A stretch of 64,000 nucleotides of DNA from Rhodospirillales bacterium (GCA_019455065.1 JACFNC010000016.1:1-64000), one strand, 5' to 3'. Counted from the first letter of the stretch, positions 1 through 11,891 are shown. The notes: generated by a model from the letters alone, not told the origin. Made by a program: numbers and translations.

Positions 1-76
1 TCATGCTGGCGTCGACCCGCCTGTGGCTCAGGGCTTATGAGTCCACGACCTAGCCCCGGACCGTATTCTCAGCAAC

Positions 77-105
77 TTGACCGGGGGTGGACGCGCCGCT
101 AGGTT
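77..105 (+). promoter_or_regulatory. candidate sigma-70 promoter for glyQ operon
   Basis: A TTGACC hexamer at 77-82 is followed, after a 17-base spacer, by TAGGTT at 100-105, about 37 bases ahead of the glyQ ATG. The -35 match is good and the -10 match moderate. The rest of bases 1-141 shows no gene, RNA or clear Shine-Dalgarno sequence. The assignment rests on pattern alone. Confidence 0.4.
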
Positions 106-141
106 TCATCGATTTTCGCTGTCCACCCCTGGCTGACATTC

Positions 142-1008
142 ATGGCGCCTCGCCCAAGCTTCCAGTCGCTGATCCTGACCCTGCAATCCTTCTGGGCGGA
201 CCAGGGCTGCCTTATCCTCCAGCCCTACGACATGGAGGTGGGCGCCGGAACCTTTCATCCGGCGACCACCCTCAGGGCACTCGGCCCCGAACCGTGGAAG
301 GCGGCCTACGTCCAGCCTTCGCGCCGGCCGAAGGACGGACGCTACGGCGAAAATCCCAACCGTCTGCAGCATTACTACCAATACCAGGTATTGCTGAAGC
401 CCTCGCCCGAGAACGCCCAGGAACTTTATCTGGAGAGCCTGTGCCGGCTAGGCATCGACCCCAAGCTGCATGACATCCGGTTCGTCGAGGACGACTGGGA
501 GTCGCCCACCCTCGGCGCCTGGGGTCTCGGCTGGGAGGTGTGGTGCGACGGCATGGAGGTGACGCAGTTCACCTATTTCCAGCAGGTCGGCGGCATCGAA
601 TGCGACCCCGTGGCCGTGGAGCTGACCTACGGCCTGGAGCGGCTGGCCATGTATATCCAGGGGGTGGAGAACGTCTACGATCTCGACTTCAACGGCCAGG
701 GGGTCACGTACGGCGAGGTCTTCCTACAGGCCGAACGGGAATACTCGGCCCACAACTTCGAACGCGCCGACACCGACATGCTGCTGCGCCACTTTCTGGA
801 CGCCGAGTTGGAATGCCGCTCGCTCCTCGAAGCCGGCCTTCCGCTGCCCGCCTATGACCAGTGCATCAAGGCAAGCCATCGGTTCAACCTGCTCGACGCC
901 CGGGGCGTGATCAGCGTTGCCGAGCGGCAGGCCTATATTGGCCGCGTACGCGCCTTGGCAAAGGCCTGCTGCGAAGGCTGGCTGTCCAGCCGCGCGAAGG
1001 GGGCCTGA
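142..1008 (+). CDS. glyQ: glycyl-tRNA synthetase alpha subunit
   Basis: Class II aminoacyl-tRNA synthetase subunit that, with GlyS, forms the bacterial alpha2beta2 enzyme charging tRNA-Gly in the cytoplasm. The 288-residue product has the usual length. It begins with the family's FWADQGC and [11 protein letters not shown] segments and continues with the [23 protein letters not shown] block, which are characteristic of GlyQ and contribute to the catalytic core that binds ATP and glycine. The ATG at 142 gives the canonical N-terminus, although no strong ribosome binding site precedes it. The stop lies one base ahead of the glyS start, so the two subunits are translationally coupled, as expected for a stoichiometric complex. 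The identification is secure. Confidence 0.97.
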   Translation: MAPRPSFQSLILTLQSFWADQGCLILQPYDMEVGAGTFHPATTLRALGPEPWKAAYVQPSRRPKDGRYGENPNRLQHYYQYQVLLKPSPENAQELYLESLCRLGIDPKLHDIRFVEDDWESPTLGAWGLGWEVWCDGMEVTQFTYFQQVGGIECDPVAVELTYGLERLAMYIQGVENVYDLDFNGQGVTYGEVFLQAEREYSAHNFERADTDMLLRHFLDAELECRSLLEAGLPLPAYDQCIKASHRFNLLDARGVISVAERQAYIGRVRALAKACCEGWLSSRAKGA

Positions 1009-1009
1009 G

Positions 1010-3079
1010 ATGGCCGAGTTGCTCCTGGAACTGCTCTCCGAGGAAATTCCCGCGCGCATGCAGACCCGCGCCGCCGAGGATCTCGCGCGCTTGGTCGGCG
1101 ACGGACTCACCGCGCACGGCCTCGCCTTCACGCAGGCGCGCGCGTTCGTGACGCCGCGCCGGCTGGCGCTGGTCGTGGACGGCCTGCCGGTGGCCCAGCC
1201 GGACACCACCGAGGAGCGGCGCGGGCCGCGGGTCGGATCGCCGCAGCAAGCTATCGACGGATTCCTGAAATCGGCGGGGATCACGCTTGATCAATGCGAG
1301 CAGCGCGACACCGGCAAGGGCGTCTTCTGGTTCGCGGTCCTCGACCGCAAGGGCCGCCCGACGGGCGCCGTGGTGCAAGAGGTCGTGGAGCAGGCCCTCG
1401 CCGCCTTTCCGTGGCCGAAGTCGATGCGTTGGGGCGGCCATTCGGTGCGCTGGGTACGGCCGCTGCACCACATTCTTTGCCTGTTCGACGGCGAGATCGT
1501 GCCGGTGAGCTTCGGCCCGGCTTTGGCCGGCCGGACCACCGTGGGCCATCGCTTCATGGCGCCGGCGCCGTTCGCCGTGCGTTCGTTCCTCGGCTACGCG
1601 GACCGCCTGCGCGCGGCCAAGGTGATCCTCGACTCCGCCGAGCGGCGCGCCATGATCGCGGCGGAGGCGAGCCGGTTGGCGGCCGCCGAGGGGCTGGCCG
1701 TACGCGCCGACGAAGGCCTGCTGCAGGAGGTGGCGGGTCTCGTCGAATGGCCGGTGGTGCTGCTGGGCAGCATCGACTCCGCCTTCATGGACGTGCCGGC
1801 CGAGGTTCTCATCACCGCCATGCGCACACACCAGAAGTATTTTTCGCTGGTGGCGCCGGACGGCTCGCTGGCGCCGCGCTTCGTCGTGGTCGCCAATACC
1901 GAAACGGGCGACGGCGGGGCCCAGGTCGTTTCCGGCAATCAAAGGGTGCTGCGCGCCCGTCTGTCGGATGCGAAGTTCTTCTGGGACACCGACCGCAAGC
2001 AAAGCCTGGAGAGCCGGCTTCCCAAGCTGGCCGAACGCCTGTTCTACGCCGGCCTGGGCACGGTCGCCGACAAGGCGCAGCGGCTGCAGCGGCTGGCTCG
2101 TCACCTGACCTTCTACGTCTCGGACGCCGAGGCGGCCCATGCGGTGCGCGCGGCCGAGCTGTGCAAGGCCGACCTCGCCACCGAGATGGTGGGCGAGTTC
2201 CCCGAACTCCAGGGTGTGATGGGCCGCTACTACGCGCTCCATGACGACGAGGCACCACTCGTCGCCGAGGCCATCGCCGAGCATTACTCGCCGGTCGGAC
2301 CGAACGACCGCTGTCCGACCGCGCCCGTCAGCGTCGTCGTGGCGCTTGCCGACAAGATCGACTCGTTGGTCGGCTTCTTCGGCATCGACGAGAAACCCAC
2401 CGGCTCGAAGGATCCGTTCGCCTTGCGCCGCGCCGCCCTGGGCGTCATCCGGCTGATCACCGAAAACGGCCTGCGTGTGCCGCTCCTGCCCTTCTTCGGC
2501 CTCGCGCATGCCGAATACGGCGGCACGCTGTCGCGCGCGGCCGAGGACACCGGGGCCGACCTGCTCGAATTCTTTGCCGATCGGCTCAAGGTGCATCTGC
2601 GCGAGAGCGGCACCCGCCACGACCTCGTCACCGCGGTGTTCTCGGTCGGCGGCGAAGACGATCTGGTACGTATGCTGGCCCGGGTGGCCGCGCTCGAGGA
2701 CTTCCTCGCCACCGAGGATGGTGCGAATCTCCTCGTCGCCTACAGGCGCGCCGCCAATATCGTGCGCATCGAGGAAAAGAAGGACGGTACCGCGCATCGG
2801 GGCGTCGTCGATCCCGACCTGCTGGAGGCGCCGGAGGAACGCGCTCTGCTAGAGCGGCTGGAGGCGGTGAAGGCGGAGTTCAAGCCCCTGCTCAACGCGG
2901 AGCGGTTCGGCGAGGCGATGGCCGCGCTTGCCGAACTGCGCCGGCCGGTCGACGCCTTCTTCGACCGCGTTACGGTCAACGTCGGGATCGCGTCGGTGCG
3001 CGGCAACCGCTTGCGGCTGCTCTCGCAGATCGTGGCGACGATGGGGGAAATTGCTGACTTTTCGAAGATCGAGGGGTGA
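1010..3079 (+). CDS. glyS: glycyl-tRNA synthetase beta subunit
   Basis: Beta subunit of the tetrameric glycyl-tRNA synthetase, responsible for tRNA recognition. The 689-residue product starts [17 protein letters not shown], the typical GlyS N-terminus, so the ATG at 1010 is preferred over an upstream in-frame start at 917 that would overlap glyQ. The family segments [16 protein letters not shown] and the [27 protein letters not shown] region are all present. The C-terminal part has the anticodon-binding-like fold region ending [15 protein letters not shown]. It directly follows glyQ and is followed after four bases by ppdK, suggesting cotranscription of all three. Length and sequence look intact. 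Confidence 0.97.
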   Translation: MAELLLELLSEEIPARMQTRAAEDLARLVGDGLTAHGLAFTQARAFVTPRRLALVVDGLPVAQPDTTEERRGPRVGSPQQAIDGFLKSAGITLDQCEQRDTGKGVFWFAVLDRKGRPTGAVVQEVVEQALAAFPWPKSMRWGGHSVRWVRPLHHILCLFDGEIVPVSFGPALAGRTTVGHRFMAPAPFAVRSFLGYADRLRAAKVILDSAERRAMIAAEASRLAAAEGLAVRADEGLLQEVAGLVEWPVVLLGSIDSAFMDVPAEVLITAMRTHQKYFSLVAPDGSLAPRFVVVANTETGDGGAQVVSGNQRVLRARLSDAKFFWDTDRKQSLESRLPKLAERLFYAGLGTVADKAQRLQRLARHLTFYVSDAEAAHAVRAAELCKADLATEMVGEFPELQGVMGRYYALHDDEAPLVAEAIAEHYSPVGPNDRCPTAPVSVVVALADKIDSLVGFFGIDEKPTGSKDPFALRRAALGVIRLITENGLRVPLLPFFGLAHAEYGGTLSRAAEDTGADLLEFFADRLKVHLRESGTRHDLVTAVFSVGGEDDLVRMLARVAALEDFLATEDGANLLVAYRRAANIVRIEEKKDGTAHRGVVDPDLLEAPEERALLERLEAVKAEFKPLLNAERFGEAMAALAELRRPVDAFFDRVTVNVGIASVRGNRLRLLSQIVATMGEIADFSKIEG

Positions 3080-3083
3080 AGTC

Positions 3084-5762
<2,679 letters not shown>

Positions 5763-5810
5763 GCTGCCCGCCGGCGGACCGCGACGAACCGGGGGCGGGA
5801 GCGCAGAGGC

Positions 5811-5817
5811 GAGGGAG
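5811..5817 (+). promoter_or_regulatory. ribosome binding site favouring the GTG start of meaB
   Basis: GAGGGAG lies seven bases before the GTG at 5825. The alternative in-frame GTG at 5759 overlaps the ppdK stop, has no comparable site and would add a proline- and arginine-rich stretch not expected in the family, so 5825 is chosen. Confidence 0.6.
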
Positions 5818-5824
5818 ACATGAC

Positions 5825-6754
5825 GTGAGCCCCGCCCTGGAAGCGCTTCGGGCCGGCGGCAAACCCGCCATGGCGCGCGCCCTCGCTCGCATCGAGGCGG
5901 CGCCCGAGGCGGAGGATACCGTGGCCCTGCTTTCCGCAGCCCACGAGGCTCCGCTTGCCCATGTGGTGGGGATGACCGGCCCGCCGGGAGTGGGCAAGTC
6001 CACCCTGATGAACGCCCTGATCGCGGCGTGGCGCGGCGAGGGGCGCACGGTCGCCTGCATCGCCGTCGACCCGTCGTCGCGCCGGTCCGGCGGCGCCCTG
6101 CTTGGTGATCGCACCAGACTCGACACCGACCCCGAGGACAAGGGGGTTTTCGTGCGTTCGATGGCCGCCCGCGACCGCCTGGGCGGACTGGCCGGCCTCA
6201 CGGTGTCGGCGATGGTGCTCATGCGGGCGGTCTACGATGTGGTGCTGATCGAGACCGTCGGCGTTGGCCAGTCGGAAACCGACGTGGTCGGGGTGGCCGA
6301 CACCGTCCTGTTCTGCGTCCAGCCCGGATCGGGAGACAGCCTGCAGTTCATGAAGGCGGGCATCGTCGAAATACCCCACGTCGTCGTGGTGACGAAGGCC
6401 GACATGGGGCCCGCCGCCGCGCGCGCCCGCGCCGACGTCAAGGGCGCCCTCAGCCTTGCGGGCGAACGCGACGGCTGGCAGGTGCCGGTCCTAATGGTTG
6501 CCAGCCTGCAGCACGAGGGCGTCGGCGAGCTGGTGGCGGCCATCGACGCGCACGCCGCTTTCCTGGCGGAGGGCGGGCGGTTGGCAGCCGCTCGGCTTGA
6601 GCAGGCGCGGCAATGGCTGATGGAATCCGTGCGCGAACGCTACGGCCGCGAGGGGCTGAAACGGGCCGGCACGATCGCCCTTGCGATGGGCGAGTCGCCG
6701 TTCCGGCGGCTGGCGGCCATTGCGGCGAAACTAGGAGGCGACGGGCATGGCTGA
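5825..6754 (+). CDS. meaB: MeaB/ArgK-family G3E P-loop GTPase
   Basis: GTPase of the MeaB (methylmalonyl-CoA mutase chaperone, formerly ArgK) family, which gates adenosylcobalamin loading into and protects acyl-CoA mutases. The 309-residue product has the Walker A motif GPPGVGKST at residues 52-60, the family segments VDPSSRRSGGALLGDRTR and IETVGVGQSE, and VTKAD as the guanine specificity motif. The GTG start is chosen on its ribosome binding site; an upstream start at 5759 would give 331 residues. No mutase gene is in the window, so its client enzyme is encoded elsewhere. It starts 62 bases after ppdK and overlaps the following HIT gene by eight bases. Family membership is firm; the exact partner is unknown. 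Confidence 0.88.
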   Translation: MSPALEALRAGGKPAMARALARIEAAPEAEDTVALLSAAHEAPLAHVVGMTGPPGVGKSTLMNALIAAWRGEGRTVACIAVDPSSRRSGGALLGDRTRLDTDPEDKGVFVRSMAARDRLGGLAGLTVSAMVLMRAVYDVVLIETVGVGQSETDVVGVADTVLFCVQPGSGDSLQFMKAGIVEIPHVVVVTKADMGPAAARARADVKGALSLAGERDGWQVPVLMVASLQHEGVGELVAAIDAHAAFLAEGGRLAAARLEQARQWLMESVRERYGREGLKRAGTIALAMGESPFRRLAAIAAKLGGDGHG

Positions 6755-7172
6755 GGCGTCTGATTGCATCTTTTGCGCGATTGCGGCGGGCACGATCCCG
6801 AGCATCAGGGTATGCGAGGACGATGCCGCCATCGCCTTCATGGACATCAATCCCGCCAATCCGGGGCATTGCCTCGTGATCTCGCGAGAGCACGCGGACA
6901 ACCTCTTCCAGGTTTCGCCAGCCTCGCTGCAGGCGGTGGTACTGATGGCCCAAAAGGTGGCGCACGCCGTGTGGAAGGCCATGCGTCCGGACGGGCTGAA
7001 CTTGCTGCAAGCCAATGGGCCTGGGGCGGCGCAGTCGATCGGCCATTTCCACGTTCACGTCCTTCCACGACGGATCGATGACGACCTGGCCATGAACTGG
7101 ACGCTCAACCCCGGCGAGAGAAAGGCCCTAGAGGAGACCGCTCGCCGTATCCGCAGCGCATTAACACCTTGA
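6747..7172 (+). CDS. HIT family nucleotide-binding hydrolase
   Basis: Small histidine-triad protein of 141 residues, about the normal length for HINT/HIT hydrolases that cleave nucleoside phosphoramidates or dinucleoside polyphosphates. It begins with CIFCAIAAGTIPS, the usual metal-binding-like N-terminal segment, and carries the catalytic triad motif as His100-Phe-His102-Val-His104-Val-Leu-Pro. The ATG overlaps the end of meaB by eight bases, so it is probably the last gene of the glyQS-ppdK-meaB run. The substrate cannot be told from sequence. Confidence 0.92.
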   Translation: MAEASDCIFCAIAAGTIPSIRVCEDDAAIAFMDINPANPGHCLVISREHADNLFQVSPASLQAVVLMAQKVAHAVWKAMRPDGLNLLQANGPGAAQSIGHFHVHVLPRRIDDDLAMNWTLNPGERKALEETARRIRSALTP

Positions 7173-7224
7173 AACCGCCACATTCCGGCGACACAATGCC
7201 GCACCCTGAAAGCGCCCCAGGCGC

Positions 7225-7253
7225 TTGAAACGGCGCCATTCCTGACTGATAAT
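7225..7253 (+). promoter_or_regulatory. sigma-70-like promoter for the cytochrome c gene
   Basis: TTGAAA at 7225-7230 and GATAAT at 7248-7253 are separated by 17 bases, each matching the consensus at five of six positions, 41 bases before the ATG. The -35 box overlaps the right arm of a seven-base-pair hairpin (7210-7226) that may end the upstream transcript. Confidence 0.55.
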
Positions 7254-7294
7254 GCGCGCCCGATATGCACGCCTACCTCAAAGGGAGTAGCTGA

Positions 7295-7726
7295 ATGTTC
7301 TCGAAGACCCTCGTCGCCGGTTTGGCCCTCGCCATGGCGTTTGCCGGCTCCGCCTCCGCGGCTCAGTGCAAGTTCGAAGGGGACGCGGCCGCCGGCAAGA
7401 CGGCGGCCAACGCCTGCAAGGGTTGCCATCTGTTCGACGCCGGGAAGCCGTCGCGCCCCACCGGCCCGAACCTCAGCGCCATCTACGGCTCGAAGGCCGG
7501 CACCGTGGCCGACTTCAAGAAGTATTCGGACGCGATGCAGGCCGCCGCCGGCAAGGGCGTGACCTGGGACGATGCGAACCTCGCCGCCTACATCGCCGAC
7601 CCCAAGGCCTTCCTGGCCTCGGTCAACGGGTCCGAGATGAAGCATGGCATGATGTTCCAGCTCAAGGACGAGGCCAAGGTTGCGAAGGTCGTCGCCTATC
7701 TGAAGGCGCTGAAGGACTGCAAGTAA
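7295..7726 (+). CDS. secreted class I c-type cytochrome
   Basis: Periplasmic monoheme electron carrier. The 143-residue precursor has a signal peptide (MFSKTLVAGLALAMAFAGSASA, likely cut near residue 22) and one heme attachment site Cys41-Lys-Gly-Cys44-His45. A C-terminal segment with several methionines (SEMKHGMMFQ) can supply the axial Met ligand. The last stretch, VAKVVAYLKAL, is the C-terminal helix of class I cytochromes such as c2/c550. A good ribosome binding site (AAGGGAG) precedes the ATG. It is monocistronic, with its own promoter and a strong terminator. The redox partner is unknown. Confidence 0.92.
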   Translation: MFSKTLVAGLALAMAFAGSASAAQCKFEGDAAAGKTAANACKGCHLFDAGKPSRPTGPNLSAIYGSKAGTVADFKKYSDAMQAAAGKGVTWDDANLAAYIADPKAFLASVNGSEMKHGMMFQLKDEAKVAKVVAYLKALKDCK

Positions 7727-7751
7727 GCCCTGTCCGACGGGCCTAATTGGG

Positions 7752-7784
7752 AACACCGCCGTTCGCGTCGAGCGGCGGTGTTTT
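7752..7784 (+). terminator. Rho-independent terminator after cytochrome c
   Basis: A perfect ten-base-pair stem (7752-7761 with 7773-7782) around an 11-base loop runs into a T tract on the plus strand, 25 bases past the cytochrome c stop. The converging uspA gene ends just beyond, so the hairpin may also act on that transcript, although no T tract is present on that side. Confidence 0.8.
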
Positions 7785-7792
7785 CGCGTGCG

Positions 7793-8221
7793 CTATTCGC
7801 GCACCACAAGAACCGAGCATTTCGCGTGGCGAACAACGCGCGCCGCGTTCGGGCCCAGCAGGTAGTCCCGCAATTCCGGCCGGTGCGCCGCCATGACGAT
7901 CAGGTCCACCTTCAGCCGCTCGGCGAAATCCAGGATCGAGTCATAGATTCGCCCGCCGCCGACGCAATGCTGTACGGCGACGTCTTCAGGCACATGGTCG
8001 CGGACGAAGTCGTGCAACCGCTTCGTCGTCTCTTCCTTCAGCTTGGTTTCGTAGTTGGCTGGGAAATACTGGCCGACCATGGATAGACCGTAATCCGGCA
8101 CCACGGTCAGGACGTGCAGCCGTGATCCGAAGGTCTTTGCCTGCGCCAACGCGATGGGCAGCGCGCGCCGCCATGAGCTGTCGTGTTCAAGGTCGACGGT
8201 CAGCAGGATATCCTTGAACAT
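7793..8221 (-). CDS. universal stress protein, UspA family
   Basis: Single-domain UspA protein of 142 residues with a Rossmann-like nucleotide-binding fold. It starts MFKDILLTVDLEHDS and has the C-terminal signature of ATP-binding Usp proteins, a G followed by A-rich residues and S-V-L-V-V (GPNAARVVRHAKCSVLVVR). A strong site GGAGGAAAT precedes the ATG, which is only 13 bases after the TRAP permease stop. Usp genes next to TRAP transporters are known: TeaD modulates the TeaABC ectoine transporter in Halomonas. A role in tuning this transporter is therefore a reasonable inference, not shown by the sequence. Confidence 0.92.
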   Translation of the reverse strand: MFKDILLTVDLEHDSSWRRALPIALAQAKTFGSRLHVLTVVPDYGLSMVGQYFPANYETKLKEETTKRLHDFVRDHVPEDVAVQHCVGGGRIYDSILDFAERLKVDLIVMAAHRPELRDYLLGPNAARVVRHAKCSVLVVRE

Positions 8222-8234
8222 TGCATTTCCTCCG

Positions 8235-10820
8235 TCACGCCGTTACCGGGGCGCCGCGTCGCCGTGACCATTGCAACAGGACGACGATCCCAAGCAGGAC
8301 ACCGGCGGGAATGAACACCAACTGCTTGGGTGGCTGCGGGTTGGGCACCCTCGCAAGAAGGATCTGGTCGTCGAGTTCCAAGCCGGCCTTTTCGGCTGCG
8401 CTTCCGAAGCTGGCCGCATCGACCAGCACCTTGCCGTCCTCGGTGTACAATTCCAATCCCGCCGCCTCCAGGCGCTCCGCGCCGGACCCGCCGTCGGGGA
8501 TGGTGATAAGGGTCGAGTATTCCCTTGGCCTGCCCACGGCGTCCTGGCCAAGGACGCGCAACCTGAGCTGGTCGCCGGGAGCCACGGCGGCCGCGGCATC
8601 CGAGATGTCGGCCGGCTCGAACTCCTGCCAGGGCGGGACCAGCCGGTCCATGAAAAAGCCGGGGCGAAGCAGGGCGAAGGTCACCGCCAGCAACATCACG
8701 GTCTCGTACCAGCGGCTGCGGGTCAGGAACCAGCCCTGGGATGCGGCGGCAAACACAAGCATTGCCACGGTCGCCACCACGAAAGTGACGCCCCCGGTCA
8801 GGAAATCGACGTTGATGAGCAGCAGGTCGGTGTTGAAGATGAACATGAAGGGCAGCAGCGCCGTGCGGATCGCATAGCCGAAACCGATCAAACCCGTTTT
8901 GATCGGGTCGGCGCCGGAGATCGCCGATGCCGCGAAGGCGGCGAGACCGACCGGCGGCGTCACGTCCGCCATCACCCCGAAGTAGAAGACGAACAAATGT
9001 GCCGCGATCAGCGGCACGAGCAGGCCGTACTGCGTGCCCACCTCCACCAGCACCGGCGCCATCAGGGTGGCAACGACGATGTAGTTGGCGGTGGTGGGAA
9101 GGCCCATGCCCAGGATCAGGCTGATCATCGCCGTGAAGATGAGCAGCAGCATCAGGTTGCCGGCCGAGATCAACTCGACCACGTCGGCCAGGACGGCCCC
9201 GATGCCGGTCAGGGTGACCGTGCCGACGATGATGCCTGCGGCGGCCGTGGCGATGCCGATCGAGATCATGTTGCGGGCGCCGGCGATCAGCCCCTGCACG
9301 AGTTCGTCGCCGCCGCGCAGCACCGCGGACGCCAGCCTGCCATCGCCCCGGAAGAAGGCGGTCAGCGGGCGCTGGGTGAGCAAAATGAAGATCATGAACG
9401 AAGCGGCCCAGAAGGCCGACAGCCCCGGAGAAAGCTGTTCGACCATCAGGGCCCACACCAGGACCACCACCGGCAACAGGAAGTGCAGGCCGCTCTGGGC
9501 TATGGGACCGGGGTCCGGCAGCGTCAGAAGCGGCGCGTTGGGATCATCAGGCTCGAGATCGGGAAAGCGCGAAGCATGCCAGACGAGCCCAAAGTAGATC
9601 GCCAGCAAAGCGACGCCGATCACCCATGACGCGTAGGCGCCGGCGGCGATCTTGACCCAACCCACCGCGTAATAAACCACGTTGGCCAGGATAACCAGGC
9701 TGGCGACGACGATGCCGGTGGACAGAAGACTGCGCTGCCACGTCCGCTCGTGCGCACGCGGCAATCCCTTGAGGCCAAGCTTCAACGCCTCAAGGTGCAC
9801 GATGTAGAGGAGCGAGATGTAAGAAATCACCGCCGGCAGGAAGGCATGCGTGATCACCTCGCTATAGGGTATGCCGACATATTCGACCATGAGGAAGGCG
9901 GCGGCGCCCATCACCGGCGGCATGATCTGGCCGTCGGTCGAAGCGGCCGTTTCCACCGCTCCGGCCTTTTCGGGCGGATAGCCGACACGCTTCATCAAGG
10001 GAATGGTGAAGGTGCCCGTGGTGACGACGTTGGCGATCGAGGAGCCCGAGATGATTCCCGTCATTCCCGACGACACCACCGCCGCCTTCGCCGGCCCGCC
10101 GCGAAGATGGCCGAGCAGCGAAAAAGCGAGCTTGATGAAGTAGTTGCCGGCCCCCGCCTTGTCAAGCATGGCGCCGAACAGGACGAACAGGAAGACGAAA
10201 CTGGTCGAGACGCCGAGCGCGATGCCGAACACGCCCAGGGTGGTCGTCCAGAAATGGTTGGCGGCCAGTGCCAGCGAGGCTCCCTTGTGCGCGATGACTT
10301 CCGGCATGTAGGGGCCGGCGAACACGTAGATCAGGCTGATGACGGCGATGATCATCAGCGGCGGTCCGACCGCGCGGCGCGTGGCTTCGAGCAGCGTCAG
10401 CACGCCGACCACCCCGACCACGATGTCGGCCGTCGTCGGGGCCGCGGGTCGTCCCGCGAGGTCGCGGTAGAACAGAAAGACATACGCCGCGCAGAACGAA
10501 GCCACCAGGGCCAAGACCCAGTCGCCGAGCGGTATGCGGTGGCGTGGCGAGCGACGGAACGCCGGATAGGCCGTGAATGCTAGGAATATCGCGAACGCCA
10601 AGTGGATGGCCCGCGCCTCGGTATCGTTGAACACCCCGAAGCGCAGCATGAACGGCAGCGGCGATGCGTACCAAAGTTGGAACAGCGACCACACCAAGGC
10701 GACGACGATGATCACCTTGCCGGACAGCCCGTAAGGTGAGCGCGCGCCGGTATCGACGGCCACCAGATCTTCGAGATCGGCGGTCCGCACCTTCCTCTCC
10801 GGAGAGTCGTTCGCTGCCAT
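8235..10820 (-). CDS. TRAP transporter fused permease, 4TM/12TM type
   Basis: Inner-membrane permease of a TAXI-type tripartite ATP-independent periplasmic transporter, in which the small (DctQ-like, 4TM) and large (DctM-like, 12TM) subunits are fused; 861 residues. Hydrophobic segments begin near residue 33 and run to about residue 700. The DctM-type segments MTGIISGSSIANVVTTGTFTIP and GLPTTANYIVVATLMAP are evident. The last ~150 residues form a soluble extension resembling the DUF3394 tail of such fusions. It lies 99 bases downstream of a TAXI binding protein, with a terminator hairpin between them. Substrate class is not readable from the permease; the neighbouring aminotransferase and BKACE suggest an amino acid or keto acid. 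Confidence 0.93.
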   Translation of the reverse strand: MAANDSPERKVRTADLEDLVAVDTGARSPYGLSGKVIIVVALVWSLFQLWYASPLPFMLRFGVFNDTEARAIHLAFAIFLAFTAYPAFRRSPRHRIPLGDWVLALVASFCAAYVFLFYRDLAGRPAAPTTADIVVGVVGVLTLLEATRRAVGPPLMIIAVISLIYVFAGPYMPEVIAHKGASLALAANHFWTTTLGVFGIALGVSTSFVFLFVLFGAMLDKAGAGNYFIKLAFSLLGHLRGGPAKAAVVSSGMTGIISGSSIANVVTTGTFTIPLMKRVGYPPEKAGAVETAASTDGQIMPPVMGAAAFLMVEYVGIPYSEVITHAFLPAVISYISLLYIVHLEALKLGLKGLPRAHERTWQRSLLSTGIVVASLVILANVVYYAVGWVKIAAGAYASWVIGVALLAIYFGLVWHASRFPDLEPDDPNAPLLTLPDPGPIAQSGLHFLLPVVVLVWALMVEQLSPGLSAFWAASFMIFILLTQRPLTAFFRGDGRLASAVLRGGDELVQGLIAGARNMISIGIATAAAGIIVGTVTLTGIGAVLADVVELISAGNLMLLLIFTAMISLILGMGLPTTANYIVVATLMAPVLVEVGTQYGLLVPLIAAHLFVFYFGVMADVTPPVGLAAFAASAISGADPIKTGLIGFGYAIRTALLPFMFIFNTDLLLINVDFLTGGVTFVVATVAMLVFAAASQGWFLTRSRWYETVMLLAVTFALLRPGFFMDRLVPPWQEFEPADISDAAAAVAPGDQLRLRVLGQDAVGRPREYSTLITIPDGGSGAERLEAAGLELYTEDGKVLVDAASFGSAAEKAGLELDDQILLARVPNPQPPKQLVFIPAGVLLGIVVLLQWSRRRGAPVTA

Positions 10821-10878
10821 CGGATCCCCCGATACCTTGCCCGTCGGCGCCGACCTTCTGGGCGCTTCAGAGGGCCAG

Positions 10879-10908
10879 AAAAAGGGGCGGCCAGTTATTG
10901 GCCGCCCC
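10879..10908 (-). terminator. terminator-like hairpin between TAXI binding protein and permease
   Basis: On the minus strand a perfect ten-base-pair stem (10908-10899 with 10893-10884) with a five-base loop is followed directly by five T residues, starting 12 bases after the stop of the upstream binding-protein gene. It has the full form of an intrinsic terminator. Lying inside a likely operon, it would lower permease expression relative to the binding protein. Confidence 0.8.
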
Positions 10909-10919
10909 TGGGGTCGGGA

Positions 10920-11891
10920 CTACATCCAGCCCCGTTCCTTGTAGTACTTGACCGCCCCGGAATGCAGCGGGGCCGACAGTCCGGCCTTGAGCATCTCCTT
11001 GGGGTCGAGTGCCGCGAACGCCGGATGCTGCTTCTTGAAGCGCTCGATGTTGTCGAAGACCGCCTTGGTGATGGAGTAGACCACGTCGTCCGGAACCTTG
11101 GCGGAGGACACGAACGTGGCGCGCACGCCGAACGTCTTGGTGGGCTGTTCGTTGCCGCGGTACATCCCGCCGGGAATTACGGCCTCCGAATAGTAGGGGT
11201 TCTCGGCGACGAGTTTGGCGATCACCGGGCCGCTGACGTCGACCAGCACGGACTCGCAGGCCGTGGTCGCCTCCTGGATGGATCCATTGGGATGTCCGAC
11301 CGTGTAGACGATCGCATCCACCTTGTTGTCGCACAGCGCCTGCGACTGCTCACGCGGCTCCAGTTCCGACGCCAAGGCGAAGTCGCTCATCTTCCACCCC
11401 TTGGCGGCCATCACGACCTCCATGGTCCCGCGCTGCCCGGATCCTGGGTTTCCCACGTTCACCCGTTTGCCCTTCAGGTCGTCGAACGTCTTGATGCCCG
11501 CATCCTTGCGCGCCACCACCGTGAACGGCTCGGCATGAACGCTGAACACGGCGCGGAGGTCTGGGTCGGCACCGGACTTCTCGAACTGACTGGTCCCCTT
11601 CATGGAATGGAACTGCCAGTCGGACTGGGCGACGCCCAACTCGATTTCGCCGCTGCGCAGCTTGGTGAGGTTGGCGATCGAGCCGCCACCGGCGGGCGCA
11701 TTGCAGCGCAAGCCGGTCTTCTCGGTATCTCGGTTGACCAGTCGGCAAATGTTGGTGGCCACGGCATAGTAGACCCCGGTTTCGCCGCCGGAGCCGATGG
11801 TAATGAAACGCTGTTGGGCTGAGGCGGGCGGGGCCGCCACGACCATCACGGCTGCGGCCGCGAGGGCGGCCAATCTGAGCTTTCCGGACAT
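10920..11891 (-). CDS. TAXI-family TRAP transporter solute-binding protein (first copy)
   Basis: Periplasmic receptor that hands a substrate to the fused TRAP permease. The 323-residue precursor has a signal peptide (MSGKLRLAALAAAAVMVVAAPPASA). The mature protein shows the TAXI hallmark ITIGSGGETGVYYAVATNICRLVNRD, then CNAPAGGGSIANL and LGVAQSDWQFHS. A glutamate/aspartate ABC-receptor-like fold is expected. A strong AGGAG site precedes the ATG. It is the nearer of two tandem TAXI genes, 84 bases after the other one, and is followed by a terminator and the permease. The ligand is unknown; TAXI proteins studied so far bind glutamate, alpha-ketoglutarate and similar carboxylates. Confidence 0.93.
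   Translation of the reverse strand: MSGKLRLAALAAAAVMVVAAPPASAQQRFITIGSGGETGVYYAVATNICRLVNRDTEKTGLRCNAPAGGGSIANLTKLRSGEIELGVAQSDWQFHSMKGTSQFEKSGADPDLRAVFSVHAEPFTVVARKDAGIKTFDDLKGKRVNVGNPGSGQRGTMEVVMAAKGWKMSDFALASELEPREQSQALCDNKVDAIVYTVGHPNGSIQEATTACESVLVDVSGPVIAKLVAENPYYSEAVIPGGMYRGNEQPTKTFGVRATFVSSAKVPDDVVYSITKAVFDNIERFKKQHPAFAALDPKEMLKAGLSAPLHSGAVKYYKERGWM

Noticed and set aside
1-141. Possible RNA gene or end of an upstream gene at the left edge
   Set aside because: No cloverleaf, no conserved RNA motif and no frame with a plausible protein end was seen.
911-2797. 628-codon open frame antisense to glyS
   Set aside because: It mirrors the glyS codon phase in GC-rich DNA, its product is Ala/Gly/Arg-rich without a family, and glyS on the other strand is certain.
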